Program-made: the position numbers and the translations under genes
In this document: positions 33,786 through 42,545 of the stretch, one piece after another
How the letters are laid out: every line of letters begins with the position of its first letter
Numbering within the stretch: position 1 is the first letter of the stretch
NCBI RefSeq assembly: GCF_037861325.1
Contig: NZ_JAFELW010000006.1
Origin: Riemerella anatipestifer_F
GTDB lineage: Bacteria; Bacteroidota; Bacteroidia; Flavobacteriales; Weeksellaceae
Direction: 5' to 3' (one strand)
Length of the DNA stretch: 64,000 nt
Notes under the pieces: model-generated
Databases searched by the model: none
The model's input: the letters and a program-made list of their open reading frames with translations, nothing else
What the model was told of the DNA's origin: nothing

Positions 33786-34453
33786 TTAATATAGCTTAAA
33801 ATAGCTTCTATTGTCTGCTCTTTATCTAAATTGGTATTGTCTATACCAATAGCGTCTTCTGTTTGGACTAAAGGAGCCACCGCCCGCTCCGAGTCTTTTT
33901 TATCTCGTTCAATAAGGTTGGCTCTCACTTCGTCCATTGTAGTTTCTGTACCAGAAGCCTTTAGTTCTAGAAATCTTCGTTTAGTTCTTTCTTCAACACT
34001 CGCCGTGAGAAAAAACTTATAATCAGCATTCGGAAGTACCACACTGCCTATGTCCCTACCGTCCATTACCACGCCTCCGTTAGCCGCAATATCCCTTTGA
34101 GTTTGTAACAGAAAGCTTCTTACTTCGGGCATTTTAGCAACATCACTCACTTTTTGATTCACCTCTATAGAACGGATTTTTTCTGCCACATTCTCCCCAT
34201 TAAGGAAAAGAGATAACTGGTGCTGTTCTTCCTTAAATTCTAAATGAATATTGGGCAACTGCCCTAGTAAAGCACTAGAATCAAACCCATCAGAGGAAGG
34301 ACAGTTCTGAAGGGCAAAATAAGTAATGGCTCTATATAAAGCCCCTGTATCTAAATGGATAATCCCCAATCTTTTAGCTATTTCCTTAGAAATAGAACTT
34401 TTCCCTGTGGAAGAATAGCCATCTATAGCGATTACGGGTAATTTTGTCATCAT
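33779..34453 (-). CDS. cmk: cytidylate kinase
   Basis: 224 aa. Phosphorylates CMP and dCMP. P-loop IDGYSSTGKSS (about 10-20), HLDTGALYRAI and the DGRDIGSVVLP motif are all conserved. Starts with two Met codons, ATG at 34453 or 34450. Last gene of the panD-flippase-porQ-cmk run; the porQ-cmk order is recurrent in Bacteroidota. Confidence 0.95.
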   Translation of the reverse strand: MMTKLPVIAIDGYSSTGKSSISKEIAKRLGIIHLDTGALYRAITYFALQNCPSSDGFDSSALLGQLPNIHLEFKEEQHQLSLFLNGENVAEKIRSIEVNQKVSDVAKMPEVRSFLLQTQRDIAANGGVVMDGRDIGSVVLPNADYKFFLTASVEERTKRRFLELKASGTETTMDEVRANLIERDKKDSERAVAPLVQTEDAIGIDNTNLDKEQTIEAILSYIKK

Positions 34454-34471
34454 AGTTGTTTTTAATTTTTA

Positions 34472-35467
34472 TTATCTTCTGTAGCCACTTAACTCAACTA
34501 AATCTAACGAAACTCCCAACAAATTAAAGTTAGACGCATTGTGATAACGACTATGGGTATAATCAAAACGGAAGTAAGACACCTTTAATCCAAATCCAAA
34601 AGATAATCCTGTGAAACTCCTTTGTTCCTCTATACTTAACTCATTCCCTCGTTTCACATTATACCCCAAACGAAGGTTAAAACTTTGTTCAGGAAACAGC
34701 TCTGCTCCAAACGAAAAGTGGTCAAACAATTTCCTCGTCCATCTAGTTTCTTGTCCGTTTCTGTTATAATCTTGAGAAATATTCCATTTTTGTAGATTTT
34801 GTGCAGTAATAGTAAATGCTAAAGGAAATTCGTCTAGTTGTTTGGTATAGCCTAAATCTATCCTTAATGGCAACTTTTCCCTAACCCCATTATAAGTCTT
34901 GAATTGATAGCCAAAATTTCTTATGACTAGACCCACGGTTTCTTTAGATTTATCATTATGATAAGCCACTCCTAGACTCCCAACTACCGCCATAGAATTA
35001 TAATTGTCTATTTTGGAAGTTACTAGATTAAGATTAGAGCCTATCGTCCAATTATCTTCAAACTGATAGGCATAACCCAGACCTAAAGAGGCGTCTATCG
35101 CAGAAAAATCGCCATTGATATTCCCAAACTCATCTGTTCTAGGCATATTACCATAATCCAAATACCTTACATTGGCAGAAACTAAATGCCCATATTCCAA
35201 GTCTTTAGCATAGCTCACTGTACCATAATGAGCACCAGCCAAATAGCTAGCGTAGTTTACGGATAATCTAGAATCCATCTCCACATTAAGCAACGCTGGA
35301 TTAACTGCCGCCAAGTTTTGGTCGTAATCTCTTACCGAAACCGCCTCACCTAAAACGGCTTGTCTTGCAGAAAAAGGCATATTGAGGAAATTATAAACCG
35401 TAGTACCGTCTTGAGCCGATACCAACACACTTACAACTAATCCTAAAAATAAAAATACCTTTTTCAA
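34472..35467 (-). CDS. porQ: type IX secretion system protein PorQ
   Basis: 331 aa. Signal peptide (...LVSVLVSAQ) then an outer-membrane beta-barrel of PorV/PorQ type; FLNMPFSARQAVLGEAVSVRDYDQNLAAVNPALL is the family's N-terminal signature and the end YRFDYTHSRYHNASNFNLLGVSLDLVEL fits. PorQ is part of the T9SS outer-membrane attachment/sorting machinery. It is linked to cmk (18-nt gap) and the flippase-like gene (12-nt gap). The nuclease at 49639-50688 is a probable client. Confidence 0.9.
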   Translation of the reverse strand: MKKVFLFLGLVVSVLVSAQDGTTVYNFLNMPFSARQAVLGEAVSVRDYDQNLAAVNPALLNVEMDSRLSVNYASYLAGAHYGTVSYAKDLEYGHLVSANVRYLDYGNMPRTDEFGNINGDFSAIDASLGLGYAYQFEDNWTIGSNLNLVTSKIDNYNSMAVVGSLGVAYHNDKSKETVGLVIRNFGYQFKTYNGVREKLPLRIDLGYTKQLDEFPLAFTITAQNLQKWNISQDYNRNGQETRWTRKLFDHFSFGAELFPEQSFNLRLGYNVKRGNELSIEEQRSFTGLSFGFGLKVSYFRFDYTHSRYHNASNFNLLGVSLDLVELSGYRR

Positions 35468-35479
35468 AATATTAAATCA

Positions 35480-36520
35480 TTATTTGAATGCTATTTTCTT
35501 AGCCTTCGCCAACATAGGAATTGCGATAAGTCCCATCACTAGCATAATTACCAACTGCATTGTATGAGATATAAACGCATAAGACAAACCTATCTCGCCA
35601 CCTTTTTCTGGCGACAACCCAAACGATAGAAACAACGCCATAAACCCTATCTTAAGTGCGAAATGGAAAGCTCCTATCCCACCACTTGCGGGAACCATCA
35701 TTCCTAATGTTCCTACCACAATTATAAAGAAACCATCTGCTATACCTAAGTTAGATGTTTCGGGCAAAGCAAAACAAACCAAATATGCTGCTAGATAGTA
35801 GCATACCCAAATCCCTAAAGATAAAAGGATAAACTTCAACCTTTGCCTGATTTGAAAGATGGTCTTTAATCCGTCTATAATTCCTTTAATAAAACTTATT
35901 ACTTTCTGATATATTGTAGTCTGCTGTATCTTTTCTCTAAAAAGAACTAAAAACAACGCTCCCAACATCAATAAAACTAAAGAAATAATCATACTATATG
36001 AATTCCCTTCTTGTATTGATTGCTGTTCTTGTTTTTGTGCCGATGCCATCTTGTAGAAAGAAAGTATAGCATCGTATTTAAACAATAGAGTCAATGCTAA
36101 AAAAAGCCCCATACACACTAAATCTACTACTCTCTCTAAAATAATAGTTCCAAACGATTTATCCACAGGCACTTTTTCAACACCATAGAGGGCGGTCGCT
36201 CTTGCTACTTCGCCACTTCTAGGAATGGTAAGATTCATTAAATAACCAAAGGATAAAGTCCAAAGTGCATTAGCATTAGAAATAGTATATCCCATAGGTT
36301 CTAGTAGTAAACTCCAGCGTATCGCTCTCACCCAATACGCCAGCACTCCAAAAAAAGCGGCCACGGCTACCCAAAAATAATTTGCTTTGGCAAGAGATTG
36401 CTTGATGCTTTCCAAATCTAGTCCCTTTACCGCTAACCACATAAACAATCCCGCAAAACCAATAGATACAACTATGGTAAGTAATGTCTTAAACGGATTA
36501 TGATTACTTTTAGCCGTCAT
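35480..36520 (-). CDS. lysylphosphatidylglycerol synthase/flippase-like membrane protein (UPF0104)
   Basis: 346 aa with seven to eight predicted membrane helices. Family signature: WVRAIRWSLLLEPMGY near the N-terminus, SFGYLMNLTIPRSGEVARATAL, and PASGGIGAFHFAL. These proteins are MprF flippase-like; the lipid substrate is not known and no synthase domain is fused. The start codon directly abuts the panD stop, so the two are translationally coupled. Confidence 0.85.
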   Translation of the reverse strand: MTAKSNHNPFKTLLTIVVSIGFAGLFMWLAVKGLDLESIKQSLAKANYFWVAVAAFFGVLAYWVRAIRWSLLLEPMGYTISNANALWTLSFGYLMNLTIPRSGEVARATALYGVEKVPVDKSFGTIILERVVDLVCMGLFLALTLLFKYDAILSFYKMASAQKQEQQSIQEGNSYSMIISLVLLMLGALFLVLFREKIQQTTIYQKVISFIKGIIDGLKTIFQIRQRLKFILLSLGIWVCYYLAAYLVCFALPETSNLGIADGFFIIVVGTLGMMVPASGGIGAFHFALKIGFMALFLSFGLSPEKGGEIGLSYAFISHTMQLVIMLVMGLIAIPMLAKAKKIAFK

Positions 36521-36871
36521 CTAAGTAAGTAGGTTAGTTTCCTCGTTAGGGAAAACAATTTTAGGTTGGAAATTCTGTGCTTCTTCTGGAGTCATCTGTG
36601 CATAAGAAATAATGATGATGATATCTCCCTTCTGCACCTTTCTCGCAGCAGGACCATTGAGACAAACCTCTCCAGATTTTCTCTTACCTTTAATTACATA
36701 GGTATCAAAACGCTCCCCATTGTTCACATTTACGATATAAACTCTTTCGCCCACTACAATACCCGCCGCTTCTATAAGCTCCTCATCTATTGTGATGCTA
36801 CCTATATAGTTAAGGTCAGACTCTGTCACCTTTACTCTATGAATCTTTGATTTAAATACTTCTATTAACAT
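36521..36871 (-). CDS. panD: aspartate 1-decarboxylase (proenzyme)
   Basis: 116 aa. Makes beta-alanine for pantothenate and CoA. Self-cleavage at Gly24-Ser25 (YIGSITID) yields the pyruvoyl cofactor; RVYIVNVNNGERFDTY and LNGPAARKVQKGD are the other conserved parts. The -7 promoter box lies 4 nt before its ATG. First gene of the operon to cmk. Confidence 0.95.
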   Translation of the reverse strand: MLIEVFKSKIHRVKVTESDLNYIGSITIDEELIEAAGIVVGERVYIVNVNNGERFDTYVIKGKRKSGEVCLNGPAARKVQKGDIIIIISYAQMTPEEAQNFQPKIVFPNEETNLLT

Positions 36872-36875
36872 GCTG

Positions 36876-36883
36876 CAAATTTA
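36876..36883 (-). promoter_or_regulatory. -7 promoter element abutting panD start codon
   Basis: TAAATTTG on the minus strand with a 4-nt gap to the ATG; predicted leaderless mRNA. Confidence 0.55.
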
Positions 36884-37102
36884 AACCAAATTATCAAAAC
36901 AGTCTCTATTTTTAGATGTGGTATTTTTTTGTATTATTCAATTTAACAACAATTAAATTAAATATAATTAAACAACTATAAAACAAACACTTAAAAATAA
37001 AACACAGCTTATAAAGCCTATATAAAACCAAAAATAAGTTTAAAAAAATTGGAAAGAAAAAGGCAGATTTTATCAATTTAAAATTATTTTTCTATAAAAA
37101 AT

Positions 37103-37132
37103 TTGTAAACTTCAAAAAAACTTTTATATTTG
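37103..37132 (+). promoter_or_regulatory. promoter of the HU gene
   Basis: TTG (37103-37105), a 19-nt spacer, TATATTTG (37125-37132): the ideal Bacteroidota -33/-7 promoter in a very AT-rich region. The leader to the ATG is about 28 nt. Confidence 0.75.
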
Positions 37133-37167
37133 CTATCAATAAGAACTTAACTTTTAATTATAACATT

Positions 37168-37458
37168 ATGAACAAGTCTGAATTAATCGACGTAATGGCA
37201 AAAGATGCCGAAATTACAAAAGCTGCTGCAAAGAAAGCTCTAGAATCTTTTGTTAACGCTGTAACTGAAACTCTTAAGAAAAAAGATGGTAAAGTTTCTT
37301 TAGTTGGTTTTGGAACTTTTTCTGTAGCTGAAAGAGCTGCTAGACAAGGTATCAACCCTGCCACTAAAAAAGCTATTAAAATCCCTGCTAAAAAAGTAGC
37401 TAAATTTAAAGCTGGTTCTGAGCTTGCTGATGCTGTAGCAGGTGCTAAGAAAAAATAA
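37168..37458 (+). CDS. HU family DNA-binding protein
   Basis: 96 aa. MNKSELIDVMAKDAEITKAAA start, KVSLVGFGTFSVAERAARQGINPATKKAIKIPAKKVAKFKAGSEL: the DNA-binding beta-arm with its Pro is complete. A nucleoid protein that bends DNA. Codon use is strongly biased (many AAA, GCT, GTA), which fits high expression. Own strong promoter and terminator. Confidence 0.95.
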   Translation: MNKSELIDVMAKDAEITKAAAKKALESFVNAVTETLKKKDGKVSLVGFGTFSVAERAARQGINPATKKAIKIPAKKVAKFKAGSELADAVAGAKKK

Positions 37459-37485
37459 TTTATTTCATTTTAGGAAATAATAAAC

Positions 37486-37522
37486 CAATCGCTTTTGTAA
37501 AGACAAGAGCGATTTTTTATTT
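37486..37522 (+). terminator. terminator of the HU gene
   Basis: AATCGCTTTTGT ... ACAAGAGCGATT followed by TTTTATTTTG. Confidence 0.8.
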
Positions 37523-37544
37523 TGTTTGGCATCATCATCTCAAA

Positions 37545-37585
37545 AAAATAAGCCTTCCCCAAAATAATGAGAAGACCTTATTTTA
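37545..37585 (-). terminator. terminator of the DUF2891 gene
   Basis: On the minus strand AATAAGGTCTTC ... GGAAGGCTTATTTTTTT forms an imperfect stem with a T run. Confidence 0.5.
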
Positions 37586-37608
37586 TTTCTCAAGAGAATA
37601 CTTCTAAA

Positions 37609-38682
37609 CTATTCCATAGCCATTAGGGCAAAAGATGCCAACCAGTGGTCTCCGCCATAATCGCTTTCAAAAATAAGAGGCAACCCATTTGACAATAATT
37701 TTTCCGAGGTTATTTTAAATTTTTCTTTTAACGGATGATGCTTCGGTAAAGCGTTAGAAATGCGTTTCATACACCAAGACTTAGAAAACGAAAGCCCTAC
37801 CAAATGTACAATTTGATAATCTTTAACATCACTAATAATGGGAGCTTTAATAATGTTCTCCACTCCTCTTTTATCAAAAAATTGGTCAAGCCACTTTACA
37901 TATTCCTTTTGAGGTAAAATTCTAGACATCAATGCTGCCGTTTCTAAACTTGGAGAGAAAAAATCCGAGCCATTAGGTTCTAAATGAGCTGGAATTAAAC
38001 GGTCTTCCAAAAAAAATTGCTTTGATTTTTGTATCAATTCTTGTTCAAAAACGCTATTATTTGTTGTTCTAGCCCAATCAATCGCAAAACCAAGAGCAAA
38101 CGCCGTGTTAGGGTGCGTTCCTACTCTATTAGGATAAGTCTGTTTCGGTAAATAATCTTTCCAAAGAGAGACTATTTTTCGTGTTAATGGTTGCAGTTTT
38201 TCGTGCCATTGTTTCCCTAGAGGACTATCCCACGTAGCTAATTCTTGGTCTAATTTCAGTAGCCACGCCCAACCATAAGTCCGTTCAAATACATTAGAAC
38301 CTTTGTATTTATTAAAATAATTGGCCTCTGCTTCTATCTTTTCTAAATTGAAAGACTCATCTAATATTTTCACAATTTCTTGATAATTAGAAATATCAGG
38401 TCTCGTTTTAATGAGTTTCACTAACATCCAGTGCCCGTGAACACTACTATGCCAATCTAAACAACCATAAAATACAGGGTGTAATTGGCGAGGCGTTAAA
38501 ACAACATCTTGCTCCCCATTTATCATATGTCCTGTTTTGTTAGGATACTCACAGCGTATGCAATGCAATGGTAAATTAGATAGCTTAACCAATATTTCGT
38601 CCGAGTTTTTTTGAGTTTCCTGTGCTGACGCATTTCCAAAAAGACCGAAAGCTAGTGCTAAAGAAAACAATTTATATTTCAT
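37609..38682 (-). CDS. DUF2891 family secreted protein
   Basis: 357 aa. Signal peptide ...GLFGNASAQ. The mature part has the DUF2891 signatures: CIRCEYPNKTGHM near the N-terminus, HPVFYGCLDWHSSVHGHW, GWAWLLKLDQEL and DGGDHWLASFAL. The family looks like an alpha/alpha-toroid, possibly a glycosidase or lyase, but no activity is known. Isolated gene. Confidence 0.85.
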   Translation of the reverse strand: MKYKLFSLALAFGLFGNASAQETQKNSDEILVKLSNLPLHCIRCEYPNKTGHMINGEQDVVLTPRQLHPVFYGCLDWHSSVHGHWMLVKLIKTRPDISNYQEIVKILDESFNLEKIEAEANYFNKYKGSNVFERTYGWAWLLKLDQELATWDSPLGKQWHEKLQPLTRKIVSLWKDYLPKQTYPNRVGTHPNTAFALGFAIDWARTTNNSVFEQELIQKSKQFFLEDRLIPAHLEPNGSDFFSPSLETAALMSRILPQKEYVKWLDQFFDKRGVENIIKAPIISDVKDYQIVHLVGLSFSKSWCMKRISNALPKHHPLKEKFKITSEKLLSNGLPLIFESDYGGDHWLASFALMAME

Positions 38683-38747
38683 AAAAATAGATTTTAATTA
38701 TACAGATACTGCCAAATCTACATTATTTTGATTGGATACTCAAATTT

Positions 38748-39392
38748 TTAAGGTGCTAATCTAACTATTTGCCAATCAAAATCATCAGTTAATTTATAGA
38801 CTATTCTATCGTGTAACCTGTTGGGTCTTCCTTGCCAAAACTCTATTTCGTAAGGCTTTGCCAAGTAGCCACCCCAGTTTTCGGGTCTTGGGATTTCCTT
38901 TCCTTCTAATTCTTTTTCTAGTAATTGAAGTTTATTTTCTAGAAAATTTCTATCAGGTATCACTTGACTTTGTGGCGATACTACTGCTCCCAACTGGCTT
39001 CCTCTAGGACGAGAGTGAAAGTAACCATCACTTAAATTTTCCGCCAAGCGTTCTATATTAGCTTTAATTATAATCTGACGCTCTAACGGTGGATAAAAGA
39101 AATGTAAACACGCCCTATGATGCTCCTCTATGGCTTTCCCTTTTTGGCTATCATAGTTGGTGTAAAAAATAAAACCTTCCCAAGTGTATGCCTTTAGCAG
39201 TACCATTCTCGTTCTAGGACAACCGTCTTTATCCATGGTAGAAATACTCATAGCATTAGCCTCAGCAATGGCAGGGTGTTCCTCAGCATCAGAAAACCAA
39301 TCTCTAAATTGCTCTATTGGGTTAGGTTTCACTTGCTCTTCTAACAAAGCACCTTTATCATAAACTTTTCTTTTATCGTGTAGATTTTCCAT
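38748..39392 (-). CDS. pdxH: pyridoxamine 5'-phosphate oxidase
   Basis: 214 aa. FMN enzyme that makes pyridoxal phosphate. PRTRMVLLKAYTWEGFIFYTNYDSQKGKAIEEH carries the FMN-binding residues; FHSRPRGSQLGAVVSPQSQ and the C-terminal EFWQGRPNRLHDRIVY are conserved substrate-binding segments. Divergent from the AlgH gene with a 22-nt gap. Confidence 0.95.
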   Translation of the reverse strand: MENLHDKRKVYDKGALLEEQVKPNPIEQFRDWFSDAEEHPAIAEANAMSISTMDKDGCPRTRMVLLKAYTWEGFIFYTNYDSQKGKAIEEHHRACLHFFYPPLERQIIIKANIERLAENLSDGYFHSRPRGSQLGAVVSPQSQVIPDRNFLENKLQLLEKELEGKEIPRPENWGGYLAKPYEIEFWQGRPNRLHDRIVYKLTDDFDWQIVRLAP

Positions 39393-39402
39393 AAATTTTA
39401 TT

Positions 39403-39410
39403 TACTTTTG
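39403..39410 (+). promoter_or_regulatory. -7 promoter element abutting the AlgH start codon
   Basis: TACTTTTG ends 4 nt before the ATG at 39415; predicted leaderless mRNA. Confidence 0.55.
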
Positions 39411-39414
39411 GGTT

Positions 39415-39963
39415 ATGAATCGGTCTTACAAAGGTAAAATTTTAATTTCTACTCCTGATGTTTCTGGGGATATATTTTCTCGTTCGGTCGTTTTAATCAT
39501 CAATCACGACGAGGAAGGAGCATTTGGACTTATTCTCAACAAGAAAAATCCTGTGTTAAGTCATCATTTTCAGAAATCCTTATCACCGAAGTTAGAAGTT
39601 TATTCAGGTGGTCCTGTAGGTATTACTCAAATGTTTTTCATTATTAAAGGAAATGAACCTGCCTTAGACACCGAAAAGATTACAGAGGGCTACACCTTTA
39701 CAGAAAACGCCTCTAAAGTCATCGGTGCAATCATGATGGGAACCATCGCCCCTGAGGACATAAAAATATTCTATGGCTATTCTGGTTGGGGAGCCATGCA
39801 ATTGGACACAGAAATAGAGAATAAATATTGGATTCCTGTAGAAAACTATGAGGTAGATTTGACCGCAAGTTTCAGCCACACTCTTTGGAAGAATATTATG
39901 GAAAATTTGGGTGGGCTTCATCTAATTTGGGCTAACACGCCCGAAGATGTTTCTATGAACTAA
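39415..39963 (+). CDS. YqgE/AlgH family protein
   Basis: 182 aa. KGKILISTPDVSGDIFSRSVVLIINHDEEGAFGLILNK and VYSGGPVG are the family signatures, and FYGYSGWGAMQLDTEI is the second. Called putative transcriptional regulators, but the fold is not DNA-binding and the function is unknown. Its -7 box nearly touches the ATG. Confidence 0.9.
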   Translation: MNRSYKGKILISTPDVSGDIFSRSVVLIINHDEEGAFGLILNKKNPVLSHHFQKSLSPKLEVYSGGPVGITQMFFIIKGNEPALDTEKITEGYTFTENASKVIGAIMMGTIAPEDIKIFYGYSGWGAMQLDTEIENKYWIPVENYEVDLTASFSHTLWKNIMENLGGLHLIWANTPEDVSMN

Positions 39964-40053
39964 CCGTTTGGTATCTTCTCATTTCAACTAGAACATCTAG
40001 ACATCAGCGGATTTTTTGTAACTTTGGAAAAATAAAAAAAAGATATATCAATT

Positions 40054-41496
40054 ATGAGTTTATCACAAATAGAACCACAAATAATTTGGAAAAATTTCTC
40101 TGCTCTTAATGCAGTCCCTAGACCTTCAAAAAAGGAGGAAAGGGTTATAAATTTCATCAAAAATTTTGGAGAAAACTTAGGCTTAGAAACTTCTGTAGAT
40201 AAAACAGGAAACGTCATCATTAGAAAACCTGCTACACAAGGTATGGAGAACAGACAGCCTATTGTCCTCCAATCTCACCTAGATATGGTTTGCCAAAAAA
40301 ATAACGATGTTAATTTTGATTTTGATAACCAAGGGATTGAAATGTATGTAGATGGCGATTGGGTAAGAGCCAAAGGAACCACTCTAGGAGCAGATAATGG
40401 TCTAGGCGTTGCTGCAATTATGAGTATCCTAGAAAGTACAGATATTGCTCACCCTGCATTAGAGGCCCTATTTACAATAGATGAAGAAACAGGTATGACT
40501 GGAGCGTTTGGACTAGAGCCTAACACTCTAAACGGAGAAATTCTCCTCAACCTAGATACAGAAGAAGACGATGAGATTGACATAGGCTGCGCCGGAGGAA
40601 TAGATGTTACCGCCACTCAAAAATACAATACTCAAAAAGTAACAGAAAACGGCTTCAGAATTACCGTAAAAGGTCTTAAAGGAGGTCATTCTGGAATGGA
40701 TATACACAAAGGGCTAGGTAACGCTAACAAGATTTTGGCAAGGTTCTTAATGTTAGCCGTTAATAACGAACCTAGATTAGTAAGTATAGACGCAGGAAGC
40801 CTTAGAAATGCTATCCCAAGAGAAGGTAGCGTGTCTGTTTTAGTTGCTAATAAAGAGGCATTTGCTACCGAATTTGAAACTTTAAAGTCTGAAATATTAG
40901 AGGAATTTGCTACACTAGAAAAAGACTTAAATATCAGTATAGAATCTTGTGATATAGAAGGTAACGCTCTAAGCGTAGAAGATAGTTCTAAAATAATTTT
41001 AGCCCTTAATGCTGCTCACAATGGGGTTTACCGTATGTCTCCAGATGTAGAAGACTTGGTGGAGGCTTCTAATAATATCGCTAGAGTGGAACTCAAAGAT
41101 GGAGCTTTACAAATCCTCAACCTTTCTCGTTCGTCTGTGGAGTCTAGCAAATTAGCAGTAGCCAACCAACTCCGAGCAAGTTTTGAACTAGCAGGAATGG
41201 AAGTAAAATTCAGTGGTTCATATCCTGGGTGGAAGCCAAAGCCAGGAGCTGAAATCATTAAAGTAATGGAAGAAATCTACCAGAGAGAATTTAATTCTAA
41301 ACCTAATGTAGTGGCTTGCCACGCTGGTCTAGAGTGCGGAATTATTGGTGCTAATTACCCTAAAATGGAAATGGTAAGTTTTGGACCAACCATCAAAGGG
41401 GCTCACTCTCCTGATGAAAGAGCAAGCATTTCTTCAACACAGAAGTTTTGGAAGTTTCTGAAAGAAATTTTAGCCAATATCCCAGAAAAGAAATAA
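40054..41496 (+). CDS. pepD: aminoacyl-histidine dipeptidase (Xaa-His dipeptidase)
   Basis: 480 aa. M20/M28-like di-zinc peptidase: VLQSHLDMVCQ, TTLGADNGLGVA, FTIDEETGMTGAFG and CAGGIDVT are the PepD signatures, with GLKGGHSGMDIHKGLGN in the lid/dimerisation domain and GAHSPDER near the C-terminus. Cleaves carnosine-type dipeptides and may act as a general dipeptidase. TAACTTTG box at 40019-40026. Followed by a terminator. Confidence 0.93.
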   Translation: MSLSQIEPQIIWKNFSALNAVPRPSKKEERVINFIKNFGENLGLETSVDKTGNVIIRKPATQGMENRQPIVLQSHLDMVCQKNNDVNFDFDNQGIEMYVDGDWVRAKGTTLGADNGLGVAAIMSILESTDIAHPALEALFTIDEETGMTGAFGLEPNTLNGEILLNLDTEEDDEIDIGCAGGIDVTATQKYNTQKVTENGFRITVKGLKGGHSGMDIHKGLGNANKILARFLMLAVNNEPRLVSIDAGSLRNAIPREGSVSVLVANKEAFATEFETLKSEILEEFATLEKDLNISIESCDIEGNALSVEDSSKIILALNAAHNGVYRMSPDVEDLVEASNNIARVELKDGALQILNLSRSSVESSKLAVANQLRASFELAGMEVKFSGSYPGWKPKPGAEIIKVMEEIYQREFNSKPNVVACHAGLECGIIGANYPKMEMVSFGPTIKGAHSPDERASISSTQKFWKFLKEILANIPEKK

Positions 41497-41503
41497 TCAA
41501 ACT

Positions 41504-41536
41504 AAAAAAGCTCTCGATGATTTGAGGGCTTTTTTA
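41504..41536 (+). terminator. terminator after pepD
   Basis: AAAAAAGCTCTC ... GAGGGCTTTTTT, one bulge, with a T run. Confidence 0.75.
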
Positions 41537-41577
41537 AACTTTTCACTTAGTCATAAGACCACTAAAGTCTTTAAATA

Positions 41578-42504
41578 ATGAACACAAAAAAAGAAATTGT
41601 TGCTTTTTATAATGTGGAAAATTTTTTTCCACCACACACACCATATTTACCTCATTGGGATAATTACAAATACCACAACAAACTCCATAAAACAGCACAC
41701 ATTTTTGAACTTATAAATCAATACCACAACACACTTCCTATATTAGTGGGACTAGCCGAAATAGGAAATAAAACAGTGCTAGAAGACTTATTAGCGAAAC
41801 CTGTTTTTGGTGGAAACTATCACTATCTGCACTACGAATCTCCTGACGAAAGAGGCATAGATGTCGCTCTTCTTTACGATAAAAACAAAATCACGGTGAA
41901 GCACTCTGAACCCATCAGGTTTAAGTTTGAAATGAAAAACGAACAAGGAGAACTTTATGAAGACACCACCAGAGATGTTCTACATTCTGTATTAGAATAT
42001 AACGGAGAAACATTCCATTGTTTTGTAATGCATCTACCTTCCAAAAGAGAGCAAGACATTAACCTCCCTAAACGAAATGAAATTTTAGAAAACATCAACG
42101 CTTTGATAGAAAACATCATCATCAAAGATAAAGAAGCGGTACTCGTATTGGGAGATTTTAATGAAAACCCTAACGAAGACAACCTCATTCAGTTTACTTA
42201 CCACGAGGGTATTTTAGAGCTATTACACAATCCGTTTTCGGCATTGTATTATTTAGGGGACTACTCCACTTACCACAAAAAAGAAGGATTGCTATTTGAC
42301 CAAATTATGTTTTCAAGAGATTTTTTTCAAACTTCCTTCGGACTAACCTATAAAAAAGCGGAAGTATTTAACCCAACCGAGATAAAAAACTGGGATAAAA
42401 TGAAAAACAGACCTTTCAGAACCTACTCTGGAACGAGGTATTTGGGTGGTTATAGCGACCATTTTCCTGTATTAGTAGAGTTTGAATCTTTAGCCAAAGG
42501 ATAA
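41578..42504 (+). CDS. endonuclease/exonuclease/phosphatase family protein
   Basis: 308 aa. EEP fold: FYNVENFF at the N-terminus, GLAEIGN (metal-binding Glu), LVLGDFNENPNED (catalytic Asp-Asn) and GGYSDHFPVLVEF (terminal SDH motif). No signal peptide, so cytosolic. Substrate (DNA, phospholipid, other) not readable. Good ATG start; no operon partner visible although aroC follows after its own promoter. Confidence 0.9.
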   Translation: MNTKKEIVAFYNVENFFPPHTPYLPHWDNYKYHNKLHKTAHIFELINQYHNTLPILVGLAEIGNKTVLEDLLAKPVFGGNYHYLHYESPDERGIDVALLYDKNKITVKHSEPIRFKFEMKNEQGELYEDTTRDVLHSVLEYNGETFHCFVMHLPSKREQDINLPKRNEILENINALIENIIIKDKEAVLVLGDFNENPNEDNLIQFTYHEGILELLHNPFSALYYLGDYSTYHKKEGLLFDQIMFSRDFFQTSFGLTYKKAEVFNPTEIKNWDKMKNRPFRTYSGTRYLGGYSDHFPVLVEFESLAKG

Positions 42505-42533
42505 ATATCCTTAATTATAACCTCATAAAATAT

Positions 42534-42541
42534 TAACTTTG
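42534..42541 (+). promoter_or_regulatory. -7 promoter element abutting the aroC start codon
   Basis: TAACTTTG with only 4 nt to the ATG at 42546; predicted leaderless mRNA. Confidence 0.55.
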
Positions 42542-42545
42542 CAAT